Numbered from the stretch's first letter, positions 19,248-28,109 are shown. The stretch: DNA of 64,000 nt from Sphingomonas citricola (GCF_019429535.1 NZ_JAHXZM010000003.1:372001-436000); one strand, 5' to 3'. Made by a program: numbers and translations. The notes: generated from the letters alone by a model not told the origin.

Positions 19248-19802
19248 TCAGTCGTGGTGGTGATGGTGGCGATGACGCCACTTGCGCGCGATCCACGATC
19301 GCCAGCCGAGTGCCGCCAGACCGTAGCCGAGCAACGCGCAGACCGTGGTGATCAGCAGCAGCCCGAGCACGAGCGGCGGGCCGGCGTTCCAGATCCACTG
19401 CAACCAGCCGGTCGCCGCCTCGGTCACCGGTTGCGCGACCGCGGGCGCGTCGGTGCGCAGCAGCCAGGCGCCGATCTGATAGGCGGCGAACAGGATGAAC
19501 GGCGTCGTCAGCGGATTGGTGATGAAGGTGGTGAGCGCGGCGACGGGCACGTTGGCGCGGAACGGCAGCGCGATCAGCGCGGCGATCGCGATCTGTCCGA
19601 CGGGAAACAGGATGCCCGCGACCATCCCGAGCGCGACGCCGCGCGGCACCGAGCGACGGGTGAAGCGCCAGAGTTCGGGCGCGAGCACGCGGTGCGCGAC
19701 CGGGCGGAGCAGTCGGCTTTTCTCCATCGATTCGCGCGTCGGCAGGTTGCGCCTGCTCCACGCCGCGAACCGGTCCCACGCCGTCATCGGCCGCGATGCC
19801 AT
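19248..19802 (-). CDS. DUF2062 membrane protein with histidine-rich C-terminus
   Basis: 184 residues from ATG at 19802, whose A is also the last base of the smpB stop (TGATG coupling). DUF2062 signature regions are SVPRGVALGMVAGILFPVGQ and FITNPLTTPF; two or three membrane segments are predicted. The function of the family is unknown. The C-terminus ends in WRHRHHHHHD, a run of histidines that could bind metal. It is the last gene of a dapA - small exported protein - smpB - DUF2062 series. Confidence 0.85.
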   Translation of the reverse strand: MASRPMTAWDRFAAWSRRNLPTRESMEKSRLLRPVAHRVLAPELWRFTRRSVPRGVALGMVAGILFPVGQIAIAALIALPFRANVPVAALTTFITNPLTTPFILFAAYQIGAWLLRTDAPAVAQPVTEAATGWLQWIWNAGPPLVLGLLLITTVCALLGYGLAALGWRSWIARKWRHRHHHHHD

Positions 19803-20284
19803 CAGCCGTGGTCGCGCATGATGCGCCCCGCGTCGCGCTTCCACTCGCGCTCCTTGATGTGTTCGCGCTTGTCGTGCGCCTTTCGGCCCTTCGCCAACGC
19901 CAGTTCCACCTTCGCGCGCCCCTGCCCGTTGAAATACACGGTCAGCGGGACGAGCGTCATGCCGTCGCGCGCGACCGCGCCGTGCAGCTTGTTAATCTCC
20001 CGCTCGTGAAGCAGGAGTTTACGCGGGCGCTTCGCCTCGTGGTTGAAGCGGTTGCCGTGGCTGAATTCGGGGACGTTGGAATTGACCAGCCAGACCTCGT
20101 CACCGCGCACCTCGGCGTAGCTTTCGGCGATCGACCCCTCGCCGAAGCGCAGCGACTTCACCTCGGTGCCGGTCAGGACGATCCCCGCCTCGTAGACGGT
20201 GTCGACCGCGTAGTCGAACCGCGCGCGGCGGTTCTCGGCGACGATCTTCTTCTTGTCGAAGGTGGCAGGCTTGGGACGCGACAT
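19802..20284 (-). CDS. smpB: SsrA-binding protein SmpB
   Basis: 160 residues with the expected landmarks: [33 protein letters not shown] and the basic tail [18 protein letters not shown]. SmpB binds tmRNA and the stalled ribosome for trans-translation. No tmRNA gene was recognised in the window. It sits 91 bases downstream of a small exported protein gene and overlaps the DUF2062 start by one base. Confidence 0.97.
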   Translation of the reverse strand: MSRPKPATFDKKKIVAENRRARFDYAVDTVYEAGIVLTGTEVKSLRFGEGSIAESYAEVRGDEVWLVNSNVPEFSHGNRFNHEAKRPRKLLLHEREINKLHGAVARDGMTLVPLTVYFNGQGRAKVELALAKGRKAHDKREHIKEREWKRDAGRIMRDHG

Positions 20285-20375
20285 GGCGGCGATGTAGGCA
20301 CAAGGGCCGCCAGCGGCAAAGGGCGATCGTTACGATTGGGCGCGGGCGAGAGGCGACCGGCCCCATCGCACGCGG

Positions 20376-20678
20376 TCAGAAGGGACGTTTGAGCCGCAGC
20401 ATGACGCGGTTGCTGGGGAAGCCGCCGACCCCGACCTGCTCGGTATCCGCCTGCACGGTGTTGTCGCCGATCCTGATCGCGGCATCGGACAGTGCCTGCG
20501 GATCGGTCGAATACCGTTCGGGCGTGGCGCGCAGGCGGAACTGCTCCTGCCCGCGCCCGCACACGACGACGTCGGTGTCGCCCGGCTGCGCCTTCGGGCA
20601 CTCGCGCGACAGGACCGAGCGGGGGTGCGGAAGGACCGGGCCCGCGACCGCGGCCTGGAGGAGCAGTGCCGCGATCAT
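20376..20678 (-). CDS. Small exported protein, sphingomonad VVVCGR type
   Basis: 100 residues. A hydrophobic start (MIAALLLQAAVAGPVLP) looks like a signal peptide. Mature part has ECPKAQPGDTDVVVCGRG followed by FRLRATPERY; two cysteines could pair. A VVVCGR-then-(Y/F)RL pattern recurs in small periplasmic proteins of sphingomonads, but no function is known to me. It lies 52 bases downstream of dapA on the same strand. Confidence 0.7.
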   Translation of the reverse strand: MIAALLLQAAVAGPVLPHPRSVLSRECPKAQPGDTDVVVCGRGQEQFRLRATPERYSTDPQALSDAAIRIGDNTVQADTEQVGVGGFPSNRVMLRLKRPF

Positions 20679-20730
20679 CGGTCTTTCCTTCCTGGGGCGG
20701 GTCGCGTCATCTGCTCCCCGCCCCGCACCG

Positions 20731-21612
20731 TTACAGCCCCGCGTGTGCGAGGCCGGCGTCGACCGCCGCCTGCGCTGCTTCGCCGGGCCACGTCATCGGC
20801 AGCCGCAGTCCGCGCGGGTAATCGGGGCGCAGTTTCGTGACCGCGTATTTGACCGGGCCGGGCGAGGCATCGGTGAACAGCGACGTGTGGAGCGGGAACA
20901 GCCGGTCGTGGAGCGTGCGCGCCGCCGCGCAATCGCCGCTGGCACACGCCGCCTGGAAGTCGGCGCACAGCCGCGGCGCGACGTTCGCGCTGACCGAGAT
21001 GCAGCCCGTGCCCCCGGTCGCGTTGAACGCGAGTGCGAGATCGTCGTTGCCCGAAAGCTGGCAGAAGCCGTCGCCCAGGCTCGCGCGGTGCTGCGACACG
21101 CGGGTGATGACTCCGCTCGCGTCCTTCACCGCGACGAAGACGTGCGGGAACGCCTGTACGATCCGCGCGAGCGTGTCGGGCAGGATGTCGGTCACGGTGC
21201 GCGCGGGCACGTTGTAGAGGACGATCGGCAGCGGCGCGTCCGCGCCCAGCGCCTCGAAATGGCGGAAGATGCCCTCCTGCCCCGGACGGTTGTAATAAGG
21301 CGGGACCATCAGCGCGGCATCGGCGCCGGCTTCCTTCGCGGCGACCAGATTGGCGCGAGCGACGCGGGTGTCGTTCGAGCCCGCGCCCGCGATCACCGGC
21401 ACGCGCCCGCGCGCCTGATCGACGCAGACGCGGACGATCGCGAACTGCTCCTCCTTGGTCAGCGTCGCCGCCTCGCCGGTCGTGCCGCACGGCACCAGCG
21501 CGGACGAGCCCTCGGCGATCTGCCACTCGACGAAATCGCGGTAGACGCGTTCGTTGAAGGCGCCGTCGTCGTCGAACGGGGTCACCAGCGCGGGGATCGA
21601 ACCTGTGAACAT
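20731..21612 (-). CDS. dapA: 4-hydroxy-tetrahydrodipicolinate synthase
   Basis: 293 residues. PCGTTGEAATLTKEE is the pyruvate-binding region, YNVPARTVTDI has the conserved tyrosine, and VAVKDASG contains the Schiff-base lysine. It catalyses the first committed step of lysine and diaminopimelate synthesis. It is divergent from a lytic transglycosylase gene, with 88 bases between the starts. Confidence 0.96.
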   Translation of the reverse strand: MFTGSIPALVTPFDDDGAFNERVYRDFVEWQIAEGSSALVPCGTTGEAATLTKEEQFAIVRVCVDQARGRVPVIAGAGSNDTRVARANLVAAKEAGADAALMVPPYYNRPGQEGIFRHFEALGADAPLPIVLYNVPARTVTDILPDTLARIVQAFPHVFVAVKDASGVITRVSQHRASLGDGFCQLSGNDDLALAFNATGGTGCISVSANVAPRLCADFQAACASGDCAAARTLHDRLFPLHTSLFTDASPGPVKYAVTKLRPDYPRGLRLPMTWPGEAAQAAVDAGLAHAGL

Positions 21613-21657
21613 GGGGTAGACGCTCTCTTCGCCGCGGTGAAAATGTGAAGTCGTTCA

Positions 21658-21689
21658 GGACAGATACGGGTTGGATCGCTATCCTGTCC
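21658..21689. promoter_or_regulatory. Imperfect inverted repeat between dapA and the lytic transglycosylase gene
   Basis: GGACAG/ATA (21658-21666) pairs with TAT/CTGTCC (21680-21689), with one bulged base in the right arm. It lies in the divergent gap, 46 bases from the dapA start and 12 bases before the transglycosylase start. Possible operator or leader hairpin; nothing else supports a function. Confidence 0.25.
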
Positions 21690-21700
21690 ACCGATCTGGA

Positions 21701-23692
21701 ATGGTGATGAAGGCGGGCGCATTGATCGGTATCGCGGTGGGGTTTGGGGCGGCGCTGTTGCTGGCGCAGAGCCAGGTTGGTCCAGTGGCGCCGTTCACGG
21801 GCCAGGCGGGGGTGCAGCCGGACCCGCAGGCGCAGGCCGCGGGGCTCGCGCAGGCGGTCGCGCAGTGGAAGGTGCTGCAGCAGAGCGATTCGCTGCCGTT
21901 CGACACCTACGCCACGTTCCTGCTCGCGCATCCCGGCTGGCCCAACCAGACCGCCAATCGCCGGGCGGCCGAGAAGCAGGCGGCGACCGGTTACGCCGCG
22001 CCGGCGAGCGTCATCGCCTTCTGCCGCCGGTTCCCGCCGCTGACCGGCACCGGCTGGCTGGCGTGCGCGCGGGCGTATCAGGCGAGCGGCAATACGGTCG
22101 AGGCCTATGCCGCGGCGCGCGCGGCCTGGCGCAGCGGCGCGCTGTCGCCGACCGACGAGAGCGCGGTGCTGACGGGCTTTGCCGGCGCCTTGACCCCGGC
22201 AGATCACGACGCGCGGATGGACACGCTATTGTGGCAGGGCCAGACCGGCGCGGCGGCGCGGCAGATCGCGCTGACGAGCGCGGGCGCGCGCCCGCTGTTC
22301 GAGGCGCGGCTGGCGTTCCGCACCGGTGACGCGAACGCCTCCGCGCTCGCCTCGGTCAACGACGCCGCGGGGGCGAGCGACGCGGGCTATATCGCCGACA
22401 AGGCGGTGTGGCTGCGCAACAGCGGCGCGTCGCCGAGCGCGCGCGGCTGGCTGGCGCGGACGCGCTCCGCGCTGATCCGCCCGGGCAACGTCGAGAAATT
22501 CTACGAGGTGTTGCTGACCAACGCGCGCGGCGCCGCGGCGGACGGGCAATGGCAGACCGCGTACGACATCGCGCGGCAGATCGACGACGCTTATCCGACG
22601 GGCACCGACATTTCGACCAAGCCGTATGGCGAGCGCGACGATTACACGAGCCTCGCGTGGCTCGCGGGGCAGACTGCGCTGATGAAGCTCAGCCGGCCCG
22701 CCGACGCGGCGTTCCTGTTCCAGCGTTACGGTGAGGCGAGCCAGTCACCGCAGACGCGCGCCAAGGGGTTCTACTGGGCCGCGCGCGCGGCGGAGGCGGC
22801 GGGCAAGCCCGAGGCGGCGGGGCTGTTCGCGCGCGCCGGGGGCTACCGCGACCAATATTACGGGCAATTGGCGCTGGAGCACATGCGCCAGCCGCTGGTC
22901 GCTCCGCCCGCGCTGCCGCCGCGCCAGATCGATCCGGCGGTCCGCGCGGCGTTCCTCAACCGCGAAACGGTGCGCGCGGCGCAGTTCCTGGGTCAGACCG
23001 GGCAGCGGCAGGACCAGACCGCGTTCATCCGCCTGATCGCCGCCGATGCGACGAGCGACACCGACCATTTGCTGGCCGACGAATTGTCGCGCCAGCTCGG
23101 CCGCCCCGACCTGGCGGTGCTGGTCGGGCGCAGCGCGATGCAGAACGGGTTGACGCAATATAGCGCGGTCGCGTTTCCCACGGTGCCGGTGCCGGGCGGA
23201 TACGAGAGCCAGTGGACGATGATCCACGCGGTCAGCCGGCAGGAAAGCCAGTTCGACCGCGAGGCGCGCAGCCCCGTCGGCGCGAGCGGGCTGATGCAGT
23301 TGATGCCCGCAACCGCGCGCGAACAGGCGGGCAAGCTGGGCCTGCCCTACGACCCGGCGCGGCTGACCGCGGACACGAGCTACAACGTCATGCTGGGGTC
23401 GAGCTATTTCCAGCGCATCTTCGGCCTGTACGGCAGCTACCCGCTCGCGATCGCGGCGTATAACGCGGGGCCGGGTAACGTGAACAAGTGGCTGCGCGCC
23501 AACGGCGACCCGCGCACCGGCGCGGTCGACATGGTCGATTGGGTCGAGGCGATCCCGTACAACGAGACGCGCAATTACGTGCAGCGCGTGCTGGAGAATG
23601 CGGTCGTGTACGACCTGATGAACCCGGCGCGCGCGAAGAGCCGCGGCCCGGCGAATTTGAGCTGGTATCTCGGGCGCAGCCGGACGGGTTGA
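21701..23692 (+). CDS. Soluble-type lytic transglycosylase (SLT family 1)
   Basis: 663 residues from ATG at 21701; ATG at 21707 is an alternative. An N-terminal hydrophobic segment directs export. A long alpha-helical repeat region (about 60-480) resembles the superhelical ring of Slt70. The catalytic domain has SRQESQFDREARSP (Glu515), GASGLMQLMPATA and AYNAGPGNVNKWL. It cleaves peptidoglycan to 1,6-anhydro-muropeptides in the periplasm. A second protein of the same architecture is at 40783-42606. Confidence 0.94.
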   Translation: MVMKAGALIGIAVGFGAALLLAQSQVGPVAPFTGQAGVQPDPQAQAAGLAQAVAQWKVLQQSDSLPFDTYATFLLAHPGWPNQTANRRAAEKQAATGYAAPASVIAFCRRFPPLTGTGWLACARAYQASGNTVEAYAAARAAWRSGALSPTDESAVLTGFAGALTPADHDARMDTLLWQGQTGAAARQIALTSAGARPLFEARLAFRTGDANASALASVNDAAGASDAGYIADKAVWLRNSGASPSARGWLARTRSALIRPGNVEKFYEVLLTNARGAAADGQWQTAYDIARQIDDAYPTGTDISTKPYGERDDYTSLAWLAGQTALMKLSRPADAAFLFQRYGEASQSPQTRAKGFYWAARAAEAAGKPEAAGLFARAGGYRDQYYGQLALEHMRQPLVAPPALPPRQIDPAVRAAFLNRETVRAAQFLGQTGQRQDQTAFIRLIAADATSDTDHLLADELSRQLGRPDLAVLVGRSAMQNGLTQYSAVAFPTVPVPGGYESQWTMIHAVSRQESQFDREARSPVGASGLMQLMPATAREQAGKLGLPYDPARLTADTSYNVMLGSSYFQRIFGLYGSYPLAIAAYNAGPGNVNKWLRANGDPRTGAVDMVDWVEAIPYNETRNYVQRVLENAVVYDLMNPARAKSRGPANLSWYLGRSRTG

Positions 23693-23749
23693 TCGGCGGG
23701 TGGATCGACGGGGTGACGGTCGCGCGCCCGTTGCGCTAGTCGCGCGCGG

Positions 23750-24232
23750 ATGGATCGACCCAATTACATCACCCCGGCGGGCTATGCGGTGCTGCGCCGC
23801 GAGTATGAGCAATTGTTCGCGACCGAGCGGCCGAAGCTGGTCGAGACGATCGCCTGGGCGGCGGGCAACGGCGATCGCAGCGAGAACGGCGATTATATCT
23901 ACGGACGCAAGCGTCTGCGCGAGATCGACCGGCGGCTCGGCTGGCTGTCCCGGCGGATGAAGGCGGCGAAGGTGGTCAATCCCGCCGCCGCGCCCGACCG
24001 ATCGCGAATCTATTTCGGCGCGACCGCGCGCATCGTCGACGAGGACGATCACGAACGCGAACTGACGCTGGTCGGCGACGACGAGGCCGACGCGGGCAAG
24101 GGGATGATCGGGTGGAACGCGCCGCTGGCGCGTGCGCTGCGCGGCGCGGCGGTCGGCGACGTGCGCCGCGTCGCGCTGCCCGCGGGCGAGCGCGAATATG
24201 AGGTGATCGCAATCTCTTATCCCGAGGCATGA
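23750..24232 (+). CDS. greB: Transcription elongation factor GreB
   Basis: 160 residues. YITPAGYAVLRREYEQL starts the coiled coil, GDRSENGDYIYGRKRLREID carries the acidic tip residues, and the C-terminal FKBP-like domain has RIYFGATARIV and GAAVGDVRRVALPAGE. The YGRKRLREIDRR stretch points to GreB and not GreA. It rescues backtracked RNA polymerase by stimulating transcript cleavage. The stop lies at the edge of the EcfG-type promoter of the next gene. Confidence 0.93.
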   Translation: MDRPNYITPAGYAVLRREYEQLFATERPKLVETIAWAAGNGDRSENGDYIYGRKRLREIDRRLGWLSRRMKAAKVVNPAAAPDRSRIYFGATARIVDEDDHERELTLVGDDEADAGKGMIGWNAPLARALRGAAVGDVRRVALPAGEREYEVIAISYPEA

Positions 24233-24258
24233 GGAACGCGCGCTGGACACGGGTCGTT
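24233..24258 (+). promoter_or_regulatory. EcfG-type (general stress sigma factor) promoter
   Basis: GGAAC at 24233-24237, 17 bases, then CGTT at 24255-24258. This is an exact match to the consensus GGAAC-N16/17-CGTT used by the alphaproteobacterial general stress sigma factor EcfG. It starts directly after the greB stop and would initiate near 24265, giving a short leader with AAGGAG before the ATG at 24282. Confidence 0.75.
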
Positions 24259-24281
24259 CTTGCCCGCGAAGGAGACGGACC

Positions 24282-24524
24282 ATGGCAGAACATCCCCGCA
24301 CCCAGTCGGCACGCGACCACGACGACAAGGACGTGATCGAGGGCATGATCCCCGCAGGCGACGCGACGCCGTCGAGCGCGGGCGGACGATTGGCACAGGA
24401 CGTCGGATCGCAAGCCGATCTGAAACAGGTCGACGATCCCGACGGGTCGGCCGGTGCAGAGAAACAGGACAAGATCGACGCCGGCGTCGCCGAACGCAGC
24501 GACCGGGCCGCGACGAGCGACTAA
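24282..24524 (+). CDS. Small hydrophilic, probably disordered protein under stress promoter
   Basis: 80 residues with AAGGAG eight bases before the ATG. It contains no Phe, Tyr, Trp or Cys and is rich in Asp, Ala, Gly, Ser and Lys, so it should be intrinsically disordered, like hydrophilin-type stress proteins. I recognise no family. The exact EcfG promoter just upstream strongly suggests induction in general stress (desiccation, osmotic, starvation). There is no signal peptide, so it is likely cytoplasmic. Confidence 0.78.
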   Translation: MAEHPRTQSARDHDDKDVIEGMIPAGDATPSSAGGRLAQDVGSQADLKQVDDPDGSAGAEKQDKIDAGVAERSDRAATSD

Positions 24525-24624
24525 GCGACGGGCGACTGACCAGTGGCCGGGTCGGGTGGACCGAACCGGCCGCACCGGCGATGACGCATTGACGGCAGCG
24601 CGGTGGGCGGCGACACCCGCACCC

Positions 24625-25434
24625 ATGCCGACCGACGACACCCCCACCCGCAACATCGCGCTGCTGATCGACGCGGACAACGCGTCGTGGCACGCGCTAG
24701 ACCCCGTGCTGACGGTGCTGGCGGAGCTCGGCACGGTCAACATCCGCCGCGTCTACGGCAATTGGTCGAAGCCCGGGTTGAAGGGGTGGCGCGACATGAG
24801 CGTGCGCCACGGGATCGAGCCGCAGCAGCAGTTCGATCTGACCAAGGGAAAGAACGCGACCGACATGAAGATGACGATCGACGCGATGGACCTGCTGTTT
24901 CGCGGGCGCGTCGAGGGGTTCGGGATCATGTCGTCGGACAGCGATTTCATGCCGCTGGCGACGCGCATCCGCCAGGACGGGCTGCCGGTCTACGGCTTCG
25001 GCACCGCCAAGACGCCGCAGGGGTTCCGCCAGGCGTGCAGCCGTTTCATCGACGTCGCCGCGCTGGAACAGGCGAACGGTGCCGACGCCGCACCGGCCAC
25101 GGTCGCCGAGGCACCCGCGGATACTTCCGCGACCGATTCGTCGCTGTCCGACACGCTGCCGCCCGCGATCGGCGCGCGCGCGACACCGGCGCGCAAGGCC
25201 AAGCCGCCGGTCGACCAGGAACTGCTCAAGCTGCTGATCGACGCGTACGACGCGTCGAAGCGCGACGAGAAGGGCTATGTCAGCCTGTCGGCGATGGGGC
25301 AGCTCGCCGCCAACCGTTCGTCGTTCGACGTGCGCAATTACGGGTTCAAGCGCCTGTCCGACCTGGTCGAATCGGTGCCCAATTTCCAGATCGAGCGGCG
25401 CGAAGGCCGCGCCCTCGTCAAAAGGCTTCGCTGA
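24625..25434 (+). CDS. NYN-domain putative RNase with C-terminal OST-HTH/LOTUS domain
   Basis: 269 residues from ATG at 24625 (MPTDDTPTRNIALLIDADNA). The N-terminal NYN/PIN-like domain (about 8-150) has acidic residues LLIDADNAS, KNATDMKMTIDAMD and SSDSDFMPLATRI. An Ala/Pro/Thr linker leads to a C-terminal domain (about 195-269: DQELLKLLIDAYDAS, YGFKRLSDLVES) that matches OST-HTH/LOTUS, an RNA-binding fold. Limkain/LabA-type proteins of this layout are thought to act on RNA. The stop overlaps the start of the M28 peptidase by one base. Confidence 0.88.
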   Translation: MPTDDTPTRNIALLIDADNASWHALDPVLTVLAELGTVNIRRVYGNWSKPGLKGWRDMSVRHGIEPQQQFDLTKGKNATDMKMTIDAMDLLFRGRVEGFGIMSSDSDFMPLATRIRQDGLPVYGFGTAKTPQGFRQACSRFIDVAALEQANGADAAPATVAEAPADTSATDSSLSDTLPPAIGARATPARKAKPPVDQELLKLLIDAYDASKRDEKGYVSLSAMGQLAANRSSFDVRNYGFKRLSDLVESVPNFQIERREGRALVKRLR

Positions 25435-27062
25435 TGCGCTACCCTCTCCTCGCCGGCGTCGTCGCGGCGCTGCTCTCGACCGCTGCCGCCGCGCAGACCG
25501 ATCCGGCGCGATTGTCGGACACGGTGAAGACGCTCGCCTCGGCGCCGTTCGGCGGGCGCGCGCCGGGCACCGCGGGCGAAAAGGCGACGGTCGACTGGCT
25601 GGTCACGACGTTCAAGGCGATGGGGCTCGAACCCGGCGGCGCGAACGGCGCGTGGACGCAGACGGTGCCGATGATCCACACGCGGATCGGCACCGGGGCG
25701 ACGATGCGCGCGGGCACGACGACGCTGACGCAGGGGCGCGAGATCGCGGTGACGACGGTGCGCGACGCGCCCATGGTCGCAATCGCCGACGCGCCGATGG
25801 TGTTCGTTGGCTACGGCGTGTCCGCGCCCGAGGCGAAGTGGGACGATTTCAAGGGACAGGACCTGAAGGGCAAGGTCGCGGTGTTCCTGGTCAACGACCC
25901 CGATTTCGAAGCGCAGGCGGGCGATGACGCCAAGGGCCGCTTCGGCGACCGGCGGATGACCTATTACGGGCGCTGGACTTATAAGTTCGAGGAGGCCGCG
26001 AGGCGGGGTGCGGCCGCCGCGCTGATCGTCCACGACACCGGCGGCGCGGGCTATCCGTGGTCGACGGTGAACGCGTCGAACGGCGAGAATTACGACATCG
26101 TCCGGGCTGCTAACGACCCGCGCGTGCCGTTGCAGGGGTGGATCGACCACGACACCGCCGACCGGCTGTTCAAGGGCGCGGGGCTGGACCTTCCCCGCTT
26201 GCGCATCGCCGCGCGGCAGGCGTCGTTCAGGCCGGTCGACATGAAGATCGCCTTTTCCGCCAGTGCGCCCGTGTCGGTCGAGCGGATCGAGAGCGCGAAC
26301 GTGCTCGCCAAGATCCCCGGCAAGACGCGGCCGCGCGAGAGCGTGATGTTCGGCGCGCACTGGGACGCGTACGGCGAGGGACCGGCGGACGCGAGTGGGG
26401 CGACGCTGCGCCCCGGCGCGAACGACGACGCGCTGGGCGTCGCCGGGATCGTCGAGCTCGCGCGCCAGTTCAAGGCGATGCCCGCGCCCGACCGCAGCCT
26501 GGTGTTCGCCGCGTGGACCGGCGAGGAGCGCGGGCTGCTCGGTTCGGAATATTACGCGACGCACCCGGTCTATCCGCTCGCGCTCACCGCGGCCAATCTG
26601 ACGCTCGACATCCTGCAGACCGCGGGGCCGGCGCGCGACGTCATCCTGGTGGGCAAGGGGCAGAGTTCGCTCGACGACCTGCTGGCGCGCGCCGCGGCGA
26701 CGCAGGGCCGCACGATCACGCCCGAGACGTTCAGCGAGCGCGGGCTGTTCTACCGAGCGGACCATTTCTCGGTCGTCCGCCGCGGCGTGCCGTCGCTGTT
26801 GCTGATGGCGCTGGGTGGCGCGCCCGACCTGCGCGCCGGCGGGACGGCGGCGGGGCAGCGCTGGCTCGACGGTTACATGGCGTGTTACCACAAGACGTGC
26901 GACCGCTGGTCGGCCGACTGGAACCTCGTCGGTGCGGCGCAGGACGTCGACCTGTTCCACGACATGGGCGTGCAATTGAGCCACGCGGGCGTCTGGCCGA
27001 CGTGGAGCGCGACGTCCGAATTCACCGCGACGCGCGCCGCGACCGCGGCGGCGCGGCGCTGA
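25434..27062 (+). CDS. Secreted M28-family zinc peptidase with PA domain
   Basis: 542 residues from ATG at 25434, coupled to the NYN gene through TGATG; the long upstream frame is shadow. A signal peptide (MRYPLLAGVVAALLSTAAAA) is followed by the peptidase, interrupted by a PA-type insertion containing FVGYGVSAPEAKWDD. Metal and catalytic motifs are GAHWDAYG, GANDDALGVAG, WTGEERGLLGSEYY and RADHFSVVRRGVP. Members are aminopeptidases or carboxypeptidases acting outside the cytoplasm. It ends 4 bases from the convergent Hpt gene. Confidence 0.93.
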   Translation: MRYPLLAGVVAALLSTAAAAQTDPARLSDTVKTLASAPFGGRAPGTAGEKATVDWLVTTFKAMGLEPGGANGAWTQTVPMIHTRIGTGATMRAGTTTLTQGREIAVTTVRDAPMVAIADAPMVFVGYGVSAPEAKWDDFKGQDLKGKVAVFLVNDPDFEAQAGDDAKGRFGDRRMTYYGRWTYKFEEAARRGAAAALIVHDTGGAGYPWSTVNASNGENYDIVRAANDPRVPLQGWIDHDTADRLFKGAGLDLPRLRIAARQASFRPVDMKIAFSASAPVSVERIESANVLAKIPGKTRPRESVMFGAHWDAYGEGPADASGATLRPGANDDALGVAGIVELARQFKAMPAPDRSLVFAAWTGEERGLLGSEYYATHPVYPLALTAANLTLDILQTAGPARDVILVGKGQSSLDDLLARAAATQGRTITPETFSERGLFYRADHFSVVRRGVPSLLLMALGGAPDLRAGGTAAGQRWLDGYMACYHKTCDRWSADWNLVGAAQDVDLFHDMGVQLSHAGVWPTWSATSEFTATRAATAAARR

Positions 27063-27066
27063 CGCA

Positions 27067-27450
27067 TCAGGCGGCGCGCAACGTTGCCTGCACCGTTTCC
27101 AGCTCGCCGAGCGTGTCGAGGGCGCAGCCGGGTAGTTCCTGTGCGTGCTCGACGATCACGTCGTCGCCGGCATGTTCGACCGTGTCCGCGAGCAGCGCGA
27201 TCCGCCGCGCGCCGACGCTGAGCGCCGCGCCTTTCAGGTAATGCGCCGCCGCGCGCGCGCGCGTCAAATCGCCTTCGCGCGCGAGATGCAGCACCATCGA
27301 CGGCCGCGTCTGCATCTCGTTGGTGAAGGTGCGGATGAGCTGGAGCACCTGCGCGCCGGGCAGGAACTCGGCGAACTCGCGCAACTGCGCGGGGTCGATC
27401 AGCGGGGCGGCAGACGTGGCGGCAGACGTGGCGGGGCGCGGGAGGCTCAA
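27067..27450 (-). CDS. Histidine phosphotransfer (Hpt) protein
   Basis: About 127 residues, if translation starts at the TTG (27450) that overlaps the stop of the preceding regulator gene (TTGA); the longer upstream frame is shadow. The Hpt motif AAHYLKGAALSVGARRI has the phosphoacceptor His70. Hpt proteins pass phosphate between receiver domains. The overlap with a NarL-type regulator, and a hybrid kinase two genes upstream, suggest a kinase receiver to Hpt to regulator relay. The start codon is the weak point. Confidence 0.85.
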   Translation of the reverse strand: MSLPRPATSAATSAAPLIDPAQLREFAEFLPGAQVLQLIRTFTNEMQTRPSMVLHLAREGDLTRARAAAHYLKGAALSVGARRIALLADTVEHAGDDVIVEHAQELPGCALDTLGELETVQATLRAA

Positions 27451-28073
27451 GACTGGGCTCGCTGTAGCATGAGGATGGCCTGCGTGCGGTTGGGCACCGC
27501 CAGCTTCTTCAGGATCGCCTTCACATGGGCTTTCACCGTGATCTCCGACAAACCCAGGTCGAACGCGATCTGCTTGTTGAAGCGGCCGCTCTCCATCGCG
27601 TTCAAGACGCGCGCCTGCGCGCCGGTGAGCGAGGAAAGGCGGACGAAATCGCTGTCGGCGGGAAGTGCGGCCTCGCTGATCGGGAAGGAGAACCACGTCC
27701 CCCCCGCGATCACCGCGCGCATCGCCTCCACCATCACCGAGATCGGCGTCGATTTGGAGAGGTAGCCGTGCGCGCCGGTCGCCGCGACCTGCTGCTCGAT
27801 ATCGGGATTGAGCGCGCCGCTGATGACCAGCATCCGCAGGTGCGGAAAGCGATCGAGCAGCGCCGGAACGCCCAGCACCGAGCGATTGTCGGGCAGCGCG
27901 AGATCGAGCGTCATCAGCGTGGCCTCCCCTGCCCGCTCGGTCGCCTCCGCCAGCGATGCCGCTTCCACCACCGTCAGCTCGGGTGCCGCAACACCCAGCG
28001 CCATCGCAGTCGCCTGGCGGCACATCGGATGATCGTCGACGACGATCGCCAGGTTCGAGACGGGGGCGGACAT
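27447..28073 (-). CDS. NarL/LuxR-family response regulator
   Basis: 208 residues. Receiver: acidic VVDDHP, phosphoacceptor Asp57 in TLDLALPD, lysine in GYLSKSTP. C-terminal LuxR helix-turn-helix: LTGAQARVLNAMESGRFNKQ and LSEITVKAHVKAIL. A DNA-binding regulator whose stop overlaps the Hpt gene. Upstream lies a palindrome (28092-28109) that could be its own binding site. Confidence 0.93.
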   Translation of the reverse strand: MSAPVSNLAIVVDDHPMCRQATAMALGVAAPELTVVEAASLAEATERAGEATLMTLDLALPDNRSVLGVPALLDRFPHLRMLVISGALNPDIEQQVAATGAHGYLSKSTPISVMVEAMRAVIAGGTWFSFPISEAALPADSDFVRLSSLTGAQARVLNAMESGRFNKQIAFDLGLSEITVKAHVKAILKKLAVPNRTQAILMLQRAQS

Positions 28074-28091
28074 GGTACGGGCTCCGGCTAC

Positions 28092-28109
28092 GCACCCATA
28101 TTGGGGTGC
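28092..28109. promoter_or_regulatory. Palindrome upstream of the NarL-type regulator
   Basis: GCACCC-ATATTG-GGGTGC is a perfect 6-base inverted repeat with a 6-base spacer, 19 bases upstream of the regulator start. It could be an autoregulatory site for the downstream LuxR-type protein. No second copy was found at the nearby kinase gene. Confidence 0.3.
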
